From positions 141,238 to 205,237 of the forward strand of contig NZ_WTUZ01000038.1 of NCBI RefSeq assembly GCF_009882985.1: DNA of 64,000 nt, in the 5' to 3' direction. Positions 33,978 to 43,175 of this stretch are shown here, one piece after another (the stretch's first letter is position 1; each line of letters begins with the position of its first letter). A program made the position numbers and the translations under genes. Origin of the DNA: Paenibacillus silvestris (GTDB lineage Bacteria; Bacillota; Bacilli; Paenibacillales; NBRC-103111). The notes under the pieces were generated by a model, which saw only the letters and a list, made by a program, of their open reading frames with translations, did not search any database and was not told where the DNA came from.

Positions 33978-36164
33978 TTAGCTTTGCATAATGCGCTGAA
34001 CGGAATAAACGTCTTTCACACGTTTAATTTTCTCAACAACCGACTGCAAATGATCGATATTTTTGATCAAAATCGTCATGTGAATCGTGGCCATCTTATT
34101 TTTATCGGAACGGCCTGACACTGCCGAAATCATCGTCTTACTCTCGGAAACGGCCTGAAGCACCTCGTTTAAGAAACCACGGCGGTCATGCCCTGTAATT
34201 TCAATTTCCACATTGAAATTGGATTCCACTGCTTCAGCCCAGTCGACCTCAATCACCCGTTCTTCTTCGCCCATGCTCGTTGGGATATTCGTACAATCCG
34301 AGCGGTGCACGGACACGCCTCGTCCTCTAGTGACATAACCAATGATCAAGTCACCTGGCACAGGGTTACAGCAACGTGCAAAACGCACAAGGAGGTTGTC
34401 TACTCCTTTTACCCGCACGCCGTTCGTAGGTCGGCTTTTGCGCTCTGTCGCGGATTGCGACTTAACTTCCTTGACCTCCGTAGAAAGTTGAAGCACTTGT
34501 GCTTCTTCCGCTTCTTTACGCAGCTTCTCTGTCAGTTTCGTGCAAATTTGTGCAGCTGTTATACCGCCAAAGCCAACAGCCGACAGCATATCTTCAATAT
34601 CGTTGAAATTGAACTTCTTCGCCGCTTCGATCATCTTATCATCGCTCATCAAGGTCGGCGGATCTATAGCCAGGCGCTTGAGCTCGCGCTCAATCATGTC
34701 TTTGCCTTTTTCGACGTTCTCTTCGCGTTTCTCTTTCTTGAACCACTGCTTAATTTTACTGCGGGCATGCGAGGATTGCGCAAGCTTGATCCAGTCCTGA
34801 CTAGGTCCGTAGGAGTGTTTGGACGTCAAAATTTCAATGATATCCCCTGTTTTCAACTTGTGATCCAATGGCACAATGCGGGAATTGACCTTGGCTCCAA
34901 TAGTCCGATTTCCGACCTCCGTATGAATACGGTAAGCAAAATCCAAAGGTACCGAACCAGCCGGAAGCTCAATGACTTCCCCTTTTGGCGTAAATACAAA
35001 TACAAGATCGGAGAAGAAGTCCATTTTCATGGATTCCATAAATTCCGAAGCATCATTCGTTTCATGCTGAAGTTCCAAAATTTCACGGAACCAGCTCATC
35101 TTGTCTTCAAAAGTGCCGGATGGAACAACAGATCCGCCTTCTTTGTAGGCCCAATGTGCAGCAATACCGAACTCGGACGTTCTATGCATTTCCCAAGTGC
35201 GGATCTGAACCTCCAAAGGCTCTCCCTTGGGACCTATCACTGTAGTATGAAGAGACTGGTACATATTCGGTTTAGGCATGGCGATATAATCTTTGAATCG
35301 TCCAGGCATCGGTTTCCACAATGTATGAATAATGCCCAAAGAAGCATAACAATCTTTGATGCCGTCGACAATTACGCGCAGCGCCATGAGATCATAAATC
35401 TCATTGAACTGTTTGCCGCGGGAACTCATTTTTTTATAAATACTGTAGAGATGTTTGGGCCTTCCGGAAATATCTCCTTGAATGCCCATCTCATCCAGCT
35501 TCTCTTTGATGCTATGAATGACGTCTTCAATATATTGCTCACGCTCGGTCCGCTTCTTCTGCATCAGATTCACGATCCGGTAATACTGCTGCGGATTCAA
35601 ATAACGGAGGGCTATATCCTCCATTTCCCACTTGATCGTGGAAATCCCAAGTCTATGTGCAATCGGACAGAAAATCTCCAGCGTTTCCTCCGCTATGCGG
35701 CGCTGGCTTTCCTCCGATTGGTATTTCAATGTGCGCATGTTATGCAGCCGATCCGCCAGTTTAATCAGAATAACGCGGATATCCTGCGCCATGGCAACAA
35801 ACATTTTGCGGTAGTTCTCGTTCTGCTGCTCTTCCTTGGACTTGAACTTAATCCGTTCGAGCTTCGTCAAACCATCTACAAGCATTGCGCAAGTTTTCCC
35901 GAATTTATCTAAGACAGTTTCAAGTGAAACTGTTGTATCTTCAACGACATCATGCAGAAGCGCCGCAATCACGGATGTGACGTCCATCTGCATGTTCACC
36001 AATATATCTGCAACAGCGAGTGGATGCAGAATATAGGGCTCCCCCGATTTGCGCACTTGGCCATGATGGGCTTCATCCGCGAACTCATAGGCCTCCCGTA
36101 TCCTCTGCAAATCATTCTCTTTCAGATAGGTGGCTGCCTTCTCTAACAGCTGCTCTATACCCAT
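33978..36164 (-). CDS. rel: Bifunctional (p)ppGpp synthetase/hydrolase Rel
   Basis: About 728 residues, the full long RSH enzyme of the stringent response. Order: HD hydrolase (ALLHDVVEDT near residue 70), synthetase (GRPKHLYSIYKKM and YQSLHTTVIGP), TGS (VFTPKGEVIELPAGSVPLDFAYRIH), the conserved-cysteine region RFARCCNPVPGD, and C-terminal ACT. Both catalytic domains look active. Start ATG 36164 (MGIEQLL) or ATG 36176; AAGGGA sits too close to the latter. A TGTCGAA match lies upstream (complement of 36284-36290). Known in B. subtilis as relA. Confidence 0.96.
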   Translation of the reverse strand: MGIEQLLEKAATYLKENDLQRIREAYEFADEAHHGQVRKSGEPYILHPLAVADILVNMQMDVTSVIAALLHDVVEDTTVSLETVLDKFGKTCAMLVDGLTKLERIKFKSKEEQQNENYRKMFVAMAQDIRVILIKLADRLHNMRTLKYQSEESQRRIAEETLEIFCPIAHRLGISTIKWEMEDIALRYLNPQQYYRIVNLMQKKRTEREQYIEDVIHSIKEKLDEMGIQGDISGRPKHLYSIYKKMSSRGKQFNEIYDLMALRVIVDGIKDCYASLGIIHTLWKPMPGRFKDYIAMPKPNMYQSLHTTVIGPKGEPLEVQIRTWEMHRTSEFGIAAHWAYKEGGSVVPSGTFEDKMSWFREILELQHETNDASEFMESMKMDFFSDLVFVFTPKGEVIELPAGSVPLDFAYRIHTEVGNRTIGAKVNSRIVPLDHKLKTGDIIEILTSKHSYGPSQDWIKLAQSSHARSKIKQWFKKEKREENVEKGKDMIERELKRLAIDPPTLMSDDKMIEAAKKFNFNDIEDMLSAVGFGGITAAQICTKLTEKLRKEAEEAQVLQLSTEVKEVKSQSATERKSRPTNGVRVKGVDNLLVRFARCCNPVPGDLIIGYVTRGRGVSVHRSDCTNIPTSMGEEERVIEVDWAEAVESNFNVEIEITGHDRRGFLNEVLQAVSESKTMISAVSGRSDKNKMATIHMTILIKNIDHLQSVVEKIKRVKDVYSVQRIMQS

Positions 36165-36353
36165 GCATCTACCCATTCCCTTTAGAGGTTTAAAAAGCGA
36201 ACTTTTTAATCACTCATCTATAGTCGATTTTTATTCATTATGCCTGCAAGGCAGGCTCCGCGTCAACTATGCCATGCTAACCTTTCGACAAAAAACATCA
36301 TTTTGCCTCAAATCCTATGAAATATTCCTTCCTAACGGCCTATATCTAAGTAC

Positions 36354-36385
36354 AAAAAAGAATCGAATGAAACATTCGATTCTTC
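36354..36385 (-). terminator. Terminator of CDF-recJ-apt
   Basis: A perfect AAGAATCGAATG / CATTCGATTCTT stem with a three-base loop, then TTTTT on the minus strand. Confidence 0.9.
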
Positions 36386-36393
36386 GCTTTATT

Positions 36394-36906
36394 TTAATAT
36401 TGAACTAAGGAAACCACATCTATACCCTTAAACTTATTTCGGCCTTCCAAATAGGAAAGTTCGATCAAGAACGCTGCTCCTACAATATCTCCGCCAAGCT
36501 GCTCAATCAAGTCAATCGAGGATTGAATCGTTCCGCCAGTTGCCAGCAGGTCATCGGCAATCAGAACTTTTTGACCAGGCTTGATAGCATCCTTGTGCAT
36601 GGCTAATTTATCTTTGCCATACTCCAAGGCATAATCCACTTCAATCGTCTCGCCTGGCAATTTGCCGCTTTTGCGAATCGGAATAAATCCTACGCCAAGT
36701 GCATAAGCAAGCGGAGCGCCAATTACGAAGCCACGTGCCTCTGGTCCCGCGATGACATCAATTTCTTTCTCTTTGATCAATTCTTTCAGTTGATCAATTG
36801 CTTCTTTGTAGACCGCACCGTTCTGAAGCAGCGTGGTGATATCCTTGAAACGGATACCTGGTTGCGGAAAGTCCGGGATGACGCGAATGTACTCTTTGAA
36901 ATTCAT
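36394..36906 (-). CDS. apt: Adenine phosphoribosyltransferase
   Basis: A 170-residue purine salvage enzyme making AMP from adenine and PRPP. The PRPP loop is VLIADDLLATGGTIQSSIDLIEQ; FKDITTLLQNG and GPEARGFVIGAPLAYALGVGFIP are typical of Apt. It overlaps the recJ stop by 4 nt (ATGA). Linked to rel as in other Firmicutes. Confidence 0.96.
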   Translation of the reverse strand: MNFKEYIRVIPDFPQPGIRFKDITTLLQNGAVYKEAIDQLKELIKEKEIDVIAGPEARGFVIGAPLAYALGVGFIPIRKSGKLPGETIEVDYALEYGKDKLAMHKDAIKPGQKVLIADDLLATGGTIQSSIDLIEQLGGDIVGAAFLIELSYLEGRNKFKGIDVVSLVQY

Positions 36907-39374
36907 ATAATTTCCTCCAATATGTGGTTTTCTTTATTGATATGCTGGGCAATCCACTGCTCTAATTCTTTGGCTGAAGAATACATCACGACGGATTCAA
37001 CTTCCTGACGATTCATTCTATGCTGATAAATACGGGATGCCGTAAGATCTTTCTTCGCTGGTGACGCGTGCAGTTTAACGAAAGCCCCTTGTCTTTCAAT
37101 AAACGCTAACTCCTCAAATACGGATAAAATGAATTGAATCATAGCTGGCGACAAGCCCGATCTTTTGCTAAATGAGGTCATTAGACGAACATCCTGCACA
37201 TTCAATGAGCCTTCTTTTTGCAAAGTTCCGTACATCATCTTGAACATTTCGCGAGAAGGCAGTGTGCTTCCGCTGTCAGGACCTAACTCTGCGAATACGG
37301 GATAACAGCGCATCATGCCAAGGGCTTGCTCTATAACGCTTTGTAAGCTAGCTAAACTCCTAGGGATCGTATAGAGAATGATATCCTTCATTTGAGCAAA
37401 ATCCAGCTGGCTGGCTGTTTCATTACCTGGCCGTAATCGCCCGCTGTCTTGAACGACCCAGTAAGGGATGGAGTCGCCAATTTGGAACGATGTGGCAGCA
37501 AAAGCTTTCACGTCAGTCTCATCAAAGAGAACGACACCTGGTACTTGATTCTTTGCGTTGCTTGTAGTCAGGTTATTTTGAAGCATATTCAGCTTGGCGC
37601 TTAATTGCCCCGCTCCACGCCAATCAAAGAGCTGCATATGCGTGATCTTCAAATCCTGCATAACAATTTGCGGCTTGCGGACGCCATTCCACTCATTGAT
37701 GGACAGCTCGCCAAGCACATCAACCTTAGCAGCTTGCGTGATAAGTCCTGACAGACTGCCTTTGCCGAAACCAACGGCTTCCACTGAACAGCTTATTTCA
37801 TCTTTGGCCTGCGAGAGTGCAAGCTTCAGATGCTGCTTCTCTTTGCCCATGGTCCGGATATCGTCGAGTGATAAATCGGTGAACATGAACCTAGGCGCCG
37901 GGTTGCCCATGCCAAAGGGAGCAAGCTTCTCCAATCCCTCAATGCTGGCAATCGGAACATCGGGCAAGCTGCACACGGCATCAGCCTTCAAAAGCGGAAT
38001 AAAATCCTGCTCCGTCAGTGTTGCAGCTGCAAGCTCATTCAGCTTATGTGTGAAAGCCTCCAAATGGCTGCTGCTTAAGCTCATTCCTGCTGCCGCTTGA
38101 TGGCCACCGTAGTGGTCCAGCCACTCTTCACAGACCGTCAGAGCCTTGTGTAAATCAAAGCCAGCAATGGAGCGTGCTGAACCTTTGGCGATGCCTGTCT
38201 GCGGATCTATGCTCAGCACTAAGGTTGGCCGGTAAAATCTGTCCACGATTTTGGAGGCTACAATGCCGACTACGCCAACATTCCAGCCTTCCTTCGCAAC
38301 GACGATCACTTTGTCCAAACCTTGGGCCTGCTGCTCCTCAGCCAGAACAAAGGCTTCTTTCACCATGTCTTCAACGATAAGCTGACGTTCTTTATTCAAC
38401 ATATCCAATTCAAAAGCAATTTGCTCTGCCTCGGTTTCATTGGATGTCGTCAATAGCTTAACAGCGATATCAGCCGCTTCCAATCTTCCGCTGGCATTGA
38501 TTCTTGGCGCGAGCGAGAAGCCAATGTGCCCTGCTGTCACTTCTTTGCGCTCAATGCCCGAAACGCCAATGAGACTGCGGAAACCTGCGTAAGCCGAGTC
38601 CTGCATGCGCTGCAGACCTTGTTTGACGATCAATCGGTTCTCGCCATTCAGCGGCATTAAATCCGCCACGGTACCAAGTGCCGCAAATTCCAGCAGTTCC
38701 TCTGGCAGCCTACCTAACAAAGCATGGGCCAACTTGAAAGCAACCCCAACACCTGCAAGGTGCTTATAGGGATAAGGGCAACCTGGCTTCTTAGGATTGA
38801 TAACGGACAAAGCTTGTGGAAGGTGCTCAGGAGGCTCATGGTGATCCGTTACGATTACATCTATGCCTAACTCTTGACAGTAGGCGATTTCTTGAACGGC
38901 ACTAATGCCTGTGTCCACGGTAATTAATAGATCTACACCTTGCTCTTTGGCCAGAGCCATCGCTGATCGATTCAGACCATAGCCTTCACGAATGCGATGC
39001 GGGATATACGTATCGAACCGGGCGCCTAAGCCTTTTAACAAATGATACATAAGCGATGTACTGCTTACGCCGTCTGCATCATAGTCCCCATATATTCGAA
39101 TAAATTCATTGTTCTGAAGTGCTGTCCGGATACGTTCAACAGCCGGAAGCATCCCGTCGAGCAGATACGGATCATGATAATACTGAACTCCGCCATGAAT
39201 AAATTGCTCGGCTTCAGGTACCGTCCGAATGTCTCGGAGAACAAGCAGTCGGGCCACAAGCGGGTCGATCTGCAGCTCGCGCACAAAAGTTTCTATGAGC
39301 ATCTCATCTGCATTGCCAATGCTCCATCTTGCCTTTGGTGCTAGCACTTGTGTGTCCTCCTCAGCGTTTTGCAT
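36903..39374 (-). CDS. recJ: Single-stranded-DNA-specific exonuclease RecJ
   Basis: An 823-residue DHH-family 5'-3' exonuclease for recombination and mismatch repair. Motifs: IRIYGDYDADGVSSTSLMYHLL, then VDTGISAVQE, IVTDHHEPPE, FAALGTVADLMPL, and the DHHA1 motif AAAGMSL after HYGGHQ. The C-terminal RecJ extension common in Firmicutes is present, hence the long length. Starts at ATG 39374, just behind the CDF gene. Confidence 0.95.
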   Translation of the reverse strand: MQNAEEDTQVLAPKARWSIGNADEMLIETFVRELQIDPLVARLLVLRDIRTVPEAEQFIHGGVQYYHDPYLLDGMLPAVERIRTALQNNEFIRIYGDYDADGVSSTSLMYHLLKGLGARFDTYIPHRIREGYGLNRSAMALAKEQGVDLLITVDTGISAVQEIAYCQELGIDVIVTDHHEPPEHLPQALSVINPKKPGCPYPYKHLAGVGVAFKLAHALLGRLPEELLEFAALGTVADLMPLNGENRLIVKQGLQRMQDSAYAGFRSLIGVSGIERKEVTAGHIGFSLAPRINASGRLEAADIAVKLLTTSNETEAEQIAFELDMLNKERQLIVEDMVKEAFVLAEEQQAQGLDKVIVVAKEGWNVGVVGIVASKIVDRFYRPTLVLSIDPQTGIAKGSARSIAGFDLHKALTVCEEWLDHYGGHQAAAGMSLSSSHLEAFTHKLNELAAATLTEQDFIPLLKADAVCSLPDVPIASIEGLEKLAPFGMGNPAPRFMFTDLSLDDIRTMGKEKQHLKLALSQAKDEISCSVEAVGFGKGSLSGLITQAAKVDVLGELSINEWNGVRKPQIVMQDLKITHMQLFDWRGAGQLSAKLNMLQNNLTTSNAKNQVPGVVLFDETDVKAFAATSFQIGDSIPYWVVQDSGRLRPGNETASQLDFAQMKDIILYTIPRSLASLQSVIEQALGMMRCYPVFAELGPDSGSTLPSREMFKMMYGTLQKEGSLNVQDVRLMTSFSKRSGLSPAMIQFILSVFEELAFIERQGAFVKLHASPAKKDLTASRIYQHRMNRQEVESVVMYSSAKELEQWIAQHINKENHILEEII

Positions 39375-39383
39375 TGTATAAAA

Positions 39384-40337
39384 TTAGTGTATAACAGATG
39401 GGAGCTCGCTGAGCTCTGAATCTGTTGAATGTTTATAGGGATAGCCAGCATCATAAGGGGCTACATGGACATACACATCCGAAACATGATGGAATCTTTT
39501 CATCAACTGCTGTTTGACCCTTTTGGAAACTTCGTGACCTTCCCAAACCGATACCCTTGGATTCACGCTGATTTTGACGGAAACCACTACATAATGACCG
39601 TGCTCTCTGGCCCTTAAGTCATCGACGGTGATCACACCTTTAATCAGCTGCACAACGGCAATCAGATCGTCAGCATCCTCCTGCTGTAGAACGTACTCTT
39701 GCTTCCTATGTAAAGCTTCCTTGACAAGCGAATACCCCATTTTCAAAATCAAAAGAGAAATAATGATTCCTGCTATCGGATCCAAATAGGAAAGGGATGA
39801 TACATGTAAAAGGTTAGCCAGCGTTGTGCCGAATACTCCGATAAGAGCCACAATAGTAGAGTATATATCGGAACGATGCCCTCTGCCATTAGCAATTAAT
39901 TCCTGAGAGCCCATTTGTTTGCCCATACGGTTCACGTATTGATACATGATTTCTTTGACAACTAGCGAAAGTCCAAGCACAGCGAGCGCGTAATTCTTGT
40001 CAGTATGTTCTTGGGTGGACCCCAAGGCATTTATCGCTGAAATTCCCATCTCGACGCCGATAATAAGAACGACGATAGCTAACAGAATGCTTGCGATAGA
40101 AACATTCTTTTCTGAACCCTGGGCATGCAGCTCCTCTGGAGGCTGTTGATCCGATCTCAAACGTATTCGTGCAGCAGATGAAGCTATTGCTCTCGATGCC
40201 GAATGTGCAGCATCAGCTAACAAGGCTGAGCTCTGCGCCATAATCCCAACAATACCTTTCAGACACGCAAGAGCTGCATGACCGATGATGCCGCCCCATA
40301 CGGCAAGCTCCGTTTTTTGAAAACGCTCGTCTTTCAC
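39384..40337 (-). CDS. Cation diffusion facilitator family transporter
   Basis: A 317-residue metal/proton antiporter-type protein with about six transmembrane helices. ALLADAAHSASRAIAS matches the metal-site ADAxHS(x)xD motif but with Ser/Arg where the first HxxxD Asp is usual (ADAAHSASRAI), while the second site HRSDIYSTIVALIGVFG is intact. The altered first site is odd and may change metal choice. A C-terminal CDF cytoplasmic domain follows (VDDLRAREHGHYVVVSVKISV). GTG 40337 has AGGGGGAG 7 nt upstream. It is 9 nt before recJ. Confidence 0.85.
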   Translation of the reverse strand: MKDERFQKTELAVWGGIIGHAALACLKGIVGIMAQSSALLADAAHSASRAIASSAARIRLRSDQQPPEELHAQGSEKNVSIASILLAIVVLIIGVEMGISAINALGSTQEHTDKNYALAVLGLSLVVKEIMYQYVNRMGKQMGSQELIANGRGHRSDIYSTIVALIGVFGTTLANLLHVSSLSYLDPIAGIIISLLILKMGYSLVKEALHRKQEYVLQQEDADDLIAVVQLIKGVITVDDLRAREHGHYVVVSVKISVNPRVSVWEGHEVSKRVKQQLMKRFHHVSDVYVHVAPYDAGYPYKHSTDSELSELPSVIH

Positions 40338-40365
40338 GCTGACACTCCCCCTGAACGGATACAAA

Positions 40366-40391
40366 GGCCGCGCAACATTCACGCGGCCGGT
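40366..40391 (-). terminator. Terminator of secDF
   Basis: GGCCGCG and CGCGGCC arms then TTTG, after the secF stop. Confidence 0.65.
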
Positions 40392-40402
40392 TATTATGGT
40401 TA

Positions 40403-41329
40403 TTACGCTGCAGCTTTCTTTTTAGAACTACGTAGCGATTTTCTTTTCAAGAGGTACCATAGGGAACAAGCAATAACGATGGAAGAGTAAGCACCACTCG
40501 TTAATCCGACTAGCTTAGCAAGTGCGAACAACTTGATGGACTCGCTTCCGAAAATGTACAAACAGCCAGCCGCGATCAATACGACGAGAACCGTATTAAT
40601 ATTACGTGCCATCGTCTGCCAAATACTGTCGTTCACCAGAGCAATGAGATCTTCGTCTGTTTTAAGCTTAGCGAATCTGAGATTTTCACGGATACGGTCA
40701 AAAATAACGATTTTATCATTGATGGAATAACCGATTGTCGTCAAGACCGCCGCGAGAAACGGAAGGTTCACTTCCAGACGGAAAATCGCAAAAACTGCGA
40801 TAACCATGAATGCGTCGTGAAGAATGGCAATAATGGCAGCAATCGCAAAACGCCACTCAAAACGGATACTAACATACACACAAATCAATACGCTGGCAAT
40901 TGCTACCGCATAAACGGCTTTTAACAGCAATTCTTTGGCTAATTGCGGGTCAACCGTATTGATCTCTTTGGAGACTTCAACGCCGTAAGCTGTTGCAAAT
41001 GCTTTTTGGATTTTATTAACCGCGTCATCGTTAAGCACGTCATCGAAGCGGATCGAGACGCGATCACTATTGTTCCCGCCGATTGTCGGGTCTGCATGGT
41101 GCGATTTCACGTCACCGCTCGCCCCAAGACCATTCAAAATCTCATCAACTTTGGCTTTATCAAGCTGCTTCCCTACGACCAGATCGATATTCGTTCCTGC
41201 TTTGAAATCGACCCCGAAGTTCATACCCGAGAACAGCATAACAGCTAATCCTATGATAAGAAGAACAATCGAAATACCAAAAAATCTGTTTCGTGATCTT
41301 ACAAAATCAAACTTTTTCTTAGAGTCCAC
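40403..41329 (-). CDS. secF: Protein translocase subunit SecF
   Basis: A 308-residue RND-family membrane protein. With SecD it uses the proton gradient to complete export through SecYEG. Six transmembrane helices, the N-terminal GMNFGVDFKAGTNIDL signature, and the central TTIGYSINDKIVIFDRIREN motif with the conserved Asp. GTG 41329 start with AAGGAGG 9 nt upstream, 11 nt inside secD. B. subtilis has a fused SecDF; here the genes are split but overlapping. Confidence 0.96.
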   Translation of the reverse strand: MDSKKKFDFVRSRNRFFGISIVLLIIGLAVMLFSGMNFGVDFKAGTNIDLVVGKQLDKAKVDEILNGLGASGDVKSHHADPTIGGNNSDRVSIRFDDVLNDDAVNKIQKAFATAYGVEVSKEINTVDPQLAKELLLKAVYAVAIASVLICVYVSIRFEWRFAIAAIIAILHDAFMVIAVFAIFRLEVNLPFLAAVLTTIGYSINDKIVIFDRIRENLRFAKLKTDEDLIALVNDSIWQTMARNINTVLVVLIAAGCLYIFGSESIKLFALAKLVGLTSGAYSSIVIACSLWYLLKRKSLRSSKKKAAA

Positions 41330-42554
41330 GGATTTCTGCCTCCTTCACACCGAAATAACTTGGCTTTTTCAGCAAGTTGCCTCGTATGATCAGATGGAGC
41401 AGCCATCTGGAGAAAAGAACGTTTGTTAAGATACTGATAATAATACTTAACATCGTGATAACCGCGAATCCGCGAATTGCGCCGTTCCCTACATAGTAAA
41501 GAACAATACCGGCAATCAAGTTAGTAACGTTAGCGTCCATAATCGTACGGAAGGAATGCTTGGAGCCTGCTTTCAAGGAGGAAAGAATGCTCTTGCCCGC
41601 CCGAATTTCTTCACGGATTCTTTCGTATGTAATAATGTTCGCATCAACGGCCATACCTGCTCCGAGTACAAGGGCCGCAATACCCGGCAGCGTTAAGGTT
41701 GCATTCATAAAGTCGAAGACCGCAAGAAGAACCCAAACGTACGTAATAAGTGTGAAAGCCGCAACAAGTCCCGGTGCCCGATAATACAGGACCATGAAGA
41801 GGAAAATCAGGATCGATGCAATCAATCCAGCTCGCGCTGTTTGGTGCAAGGATGCTTGTCCTAACGTTGCATCAACACGTTGAATATATTTTTCCGTTAA
41901 CTTTAGCGGCATTGCCCCCAAGTTAATCATTTTCGCTACTTTAGTCGCTTCCGTTACACTTGTTTGTGTAATGATCGCTGAATCACTGTCGATCGGGAAA
42001 TTAACGGATGCTGTTGATTGCACTTGATCATCTAGGTAGATGGACAATGTGCTGCCTACTAGCTTAGTCGTTACTTCCTTGAATTTCTCTCTGCTTTTCA
42101 TTTTGATCTCTACAATCGGCTGCTTCGTGTTGGGATCGTAGCTTAATTTCGCTGCGTTCTCCACGAAATCAGTACCATTCATGTAAACTGTCCCATCCGG
42201 GCCTCTGAAGGTAAGAACAGATGGTTTGGACATCAACGTTCTAACTTCTTCTTCGTTCTCCACACCTGCAAGACGCACACGAATTCGATCTGATCCTTCT
42301 GGGTAGACCTCTGGTTCTGCTACACCAAGGGTGTCAGCCCGTTTGGCAAGACTTTCCGCCGCTTCGGTAAGCGTTTCCTTCGTTAAAGGCTGCCCAGCCG
42401 TTAGAGGCTCCGCGGTGTACAAGATTTCAAAACCGCCTTTTAAATCTAAACCAAGCTTGATTCGTTCTACAAGTCTAGGGCTTGTTGCTCCGATTGCACC
42501 GAGAACAATAACAACCGTAAGAAAAAAGAACGATATTCTTTTCCAATCCAGCAT
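41319..42554 (-). CDS. secD: Protein translocase subunit SecD
   Basis: A 411-residue partner of SecF. N-terminal helix, LGLDLKGGFEILY motif, an extracytoplasmic domain shorter than in Proteobacteria, then the RND core with GMAVDANIITYERIREE carrying the proton-path Asp. Overlaps secF by 11 nt, so translation is coupled. Confidence 0.96.
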   Translation of the reverse strand: MLDWKRISFFFLTVVIVLGAIGATSPRLVERIKLGLDLKGGFEILYTAEPLTAGQPLTKETLTEAAESLAKRADTLGVAEPEVYPEGSDRIRVRLAGVENEEEVRTLMSKPSVLTFRGPDGTVYMNGTDFVENAAKLSYDPNTKQPIVEIKMKSREKFKEVTTKLVGSTLSIYLDDQVQSTASVNFPIDSDSAIITQTSVTEATKVAKMINLGAMPLKLTEKYIQRVDATLGQASLHQTARAGLIASILIFLFMVLYYRAPGLVAAFTLITYVWVLLAVFDFMNATLTLPGIAALVLGAGMAVDANIITYERIREEIRAGKSILSSLKAGSKHSFRTIMDANVTNLIAGIVLYYVGNGAIRGFAVITMLSIIISILTNVLFSRWLLHLIIRGNLLKKPSYFGVKEAEIRGL

Positions 42555-42633
42555 CTCTTGCTTGTCTCCCTTCGATACTCAATATGCCTATTATATACAG
42601 GTCTGAAAATCGAGTCAATTTAAGTCGTTACAT

Positions 42634-42666
42634 GAAAAAATAAGCCCTATTCTTAGAATTGGGCCC
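42634..42666 (-). terminator. Terminator of comN
   Basis: GCCC-ATTCT / AGAAT-GGGC stem followed by TTATTTTTT on the minus strand. It includes the end of the coding sequence. Confidence 0.75.
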
Positions 42667-43009
42667 CTCTATACATGCTTATCGTCATCCAGTTCATAAA
42701 CTGGGTCGATTTCAGTGATAAAATGTCGTTCACGATTTGATGAAGAGAAGGGACACCCGTTTTACGGTATTTGTCACTCACACAATCCCAGATCTCTTTT
42801 CCAGTGACATGTTCATAGCCAAGCAGTACAAATTCTTCAACTTTGCTCAAACATAGATTCTCGATAATCTCATTCAGTTCAAGATCGGAGAGGACAACTT
42901 CTGCTTCCTCCTCGTCAGCTTTATGGGGGGCTGACTCACTTTCCTCAAGCTCTGTATTCGTCTTGTCCTCAGGATGATGAGGAACTTGATCATTATCTTC
43001 TCCATTCAT
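42653..43009 (-). CDS. comN: Post-transcriptional regulator ComN
   Basis: A 118-residue protein. The C-terminal 70 residues, with CLSKVEEFVLLGYEHVTGKEIWDCVSDKYRK and ILSLKSTQFMNWMT (quoted in parts), match the ComN family. In B. subtilis ComN (YrzD) acts on comE mRNA for competence and lies between spoVB and secDF, exactly as here. The first 45 residues are acidic and low in complexity. AGGAGG lies 6 nt before the ATG. Confidence 0.82.
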   Translation of the reverse strand: MNGEDNDQVPHHPEDKTNTELEESESAPHKADEEEAEVVLSDLELNEIIENLCLSKVEEFVLLGYEHVTGKEIWDCVSDKYRKTGVPSLHQIVNDILSLKSTQFMNWMTISMYRGAQF

Positions 43010-43175
43010 AGAGAGATCCTCCTAAGGTCAGTTTATCATGGTTAACTTGACATGTTATTCGATATTCACCTGTCCATTTCCTGCCTAATATCGACCTGTC
43101 CATAAAATGTTAGCATGAGCTTGACCAACTCCCGCATATTCATAGGATAAGACAAGTATCGGAAGAGGGTATGGC

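Noticed and set aside
34188..35912. A 574-codon plus-strand ORF opposite rel
   Set aside because: It has no ribosome site and no recognisable domain, while the opposite strand encodes a full Rel with every motif. Long antisense frames arise from codon bias.
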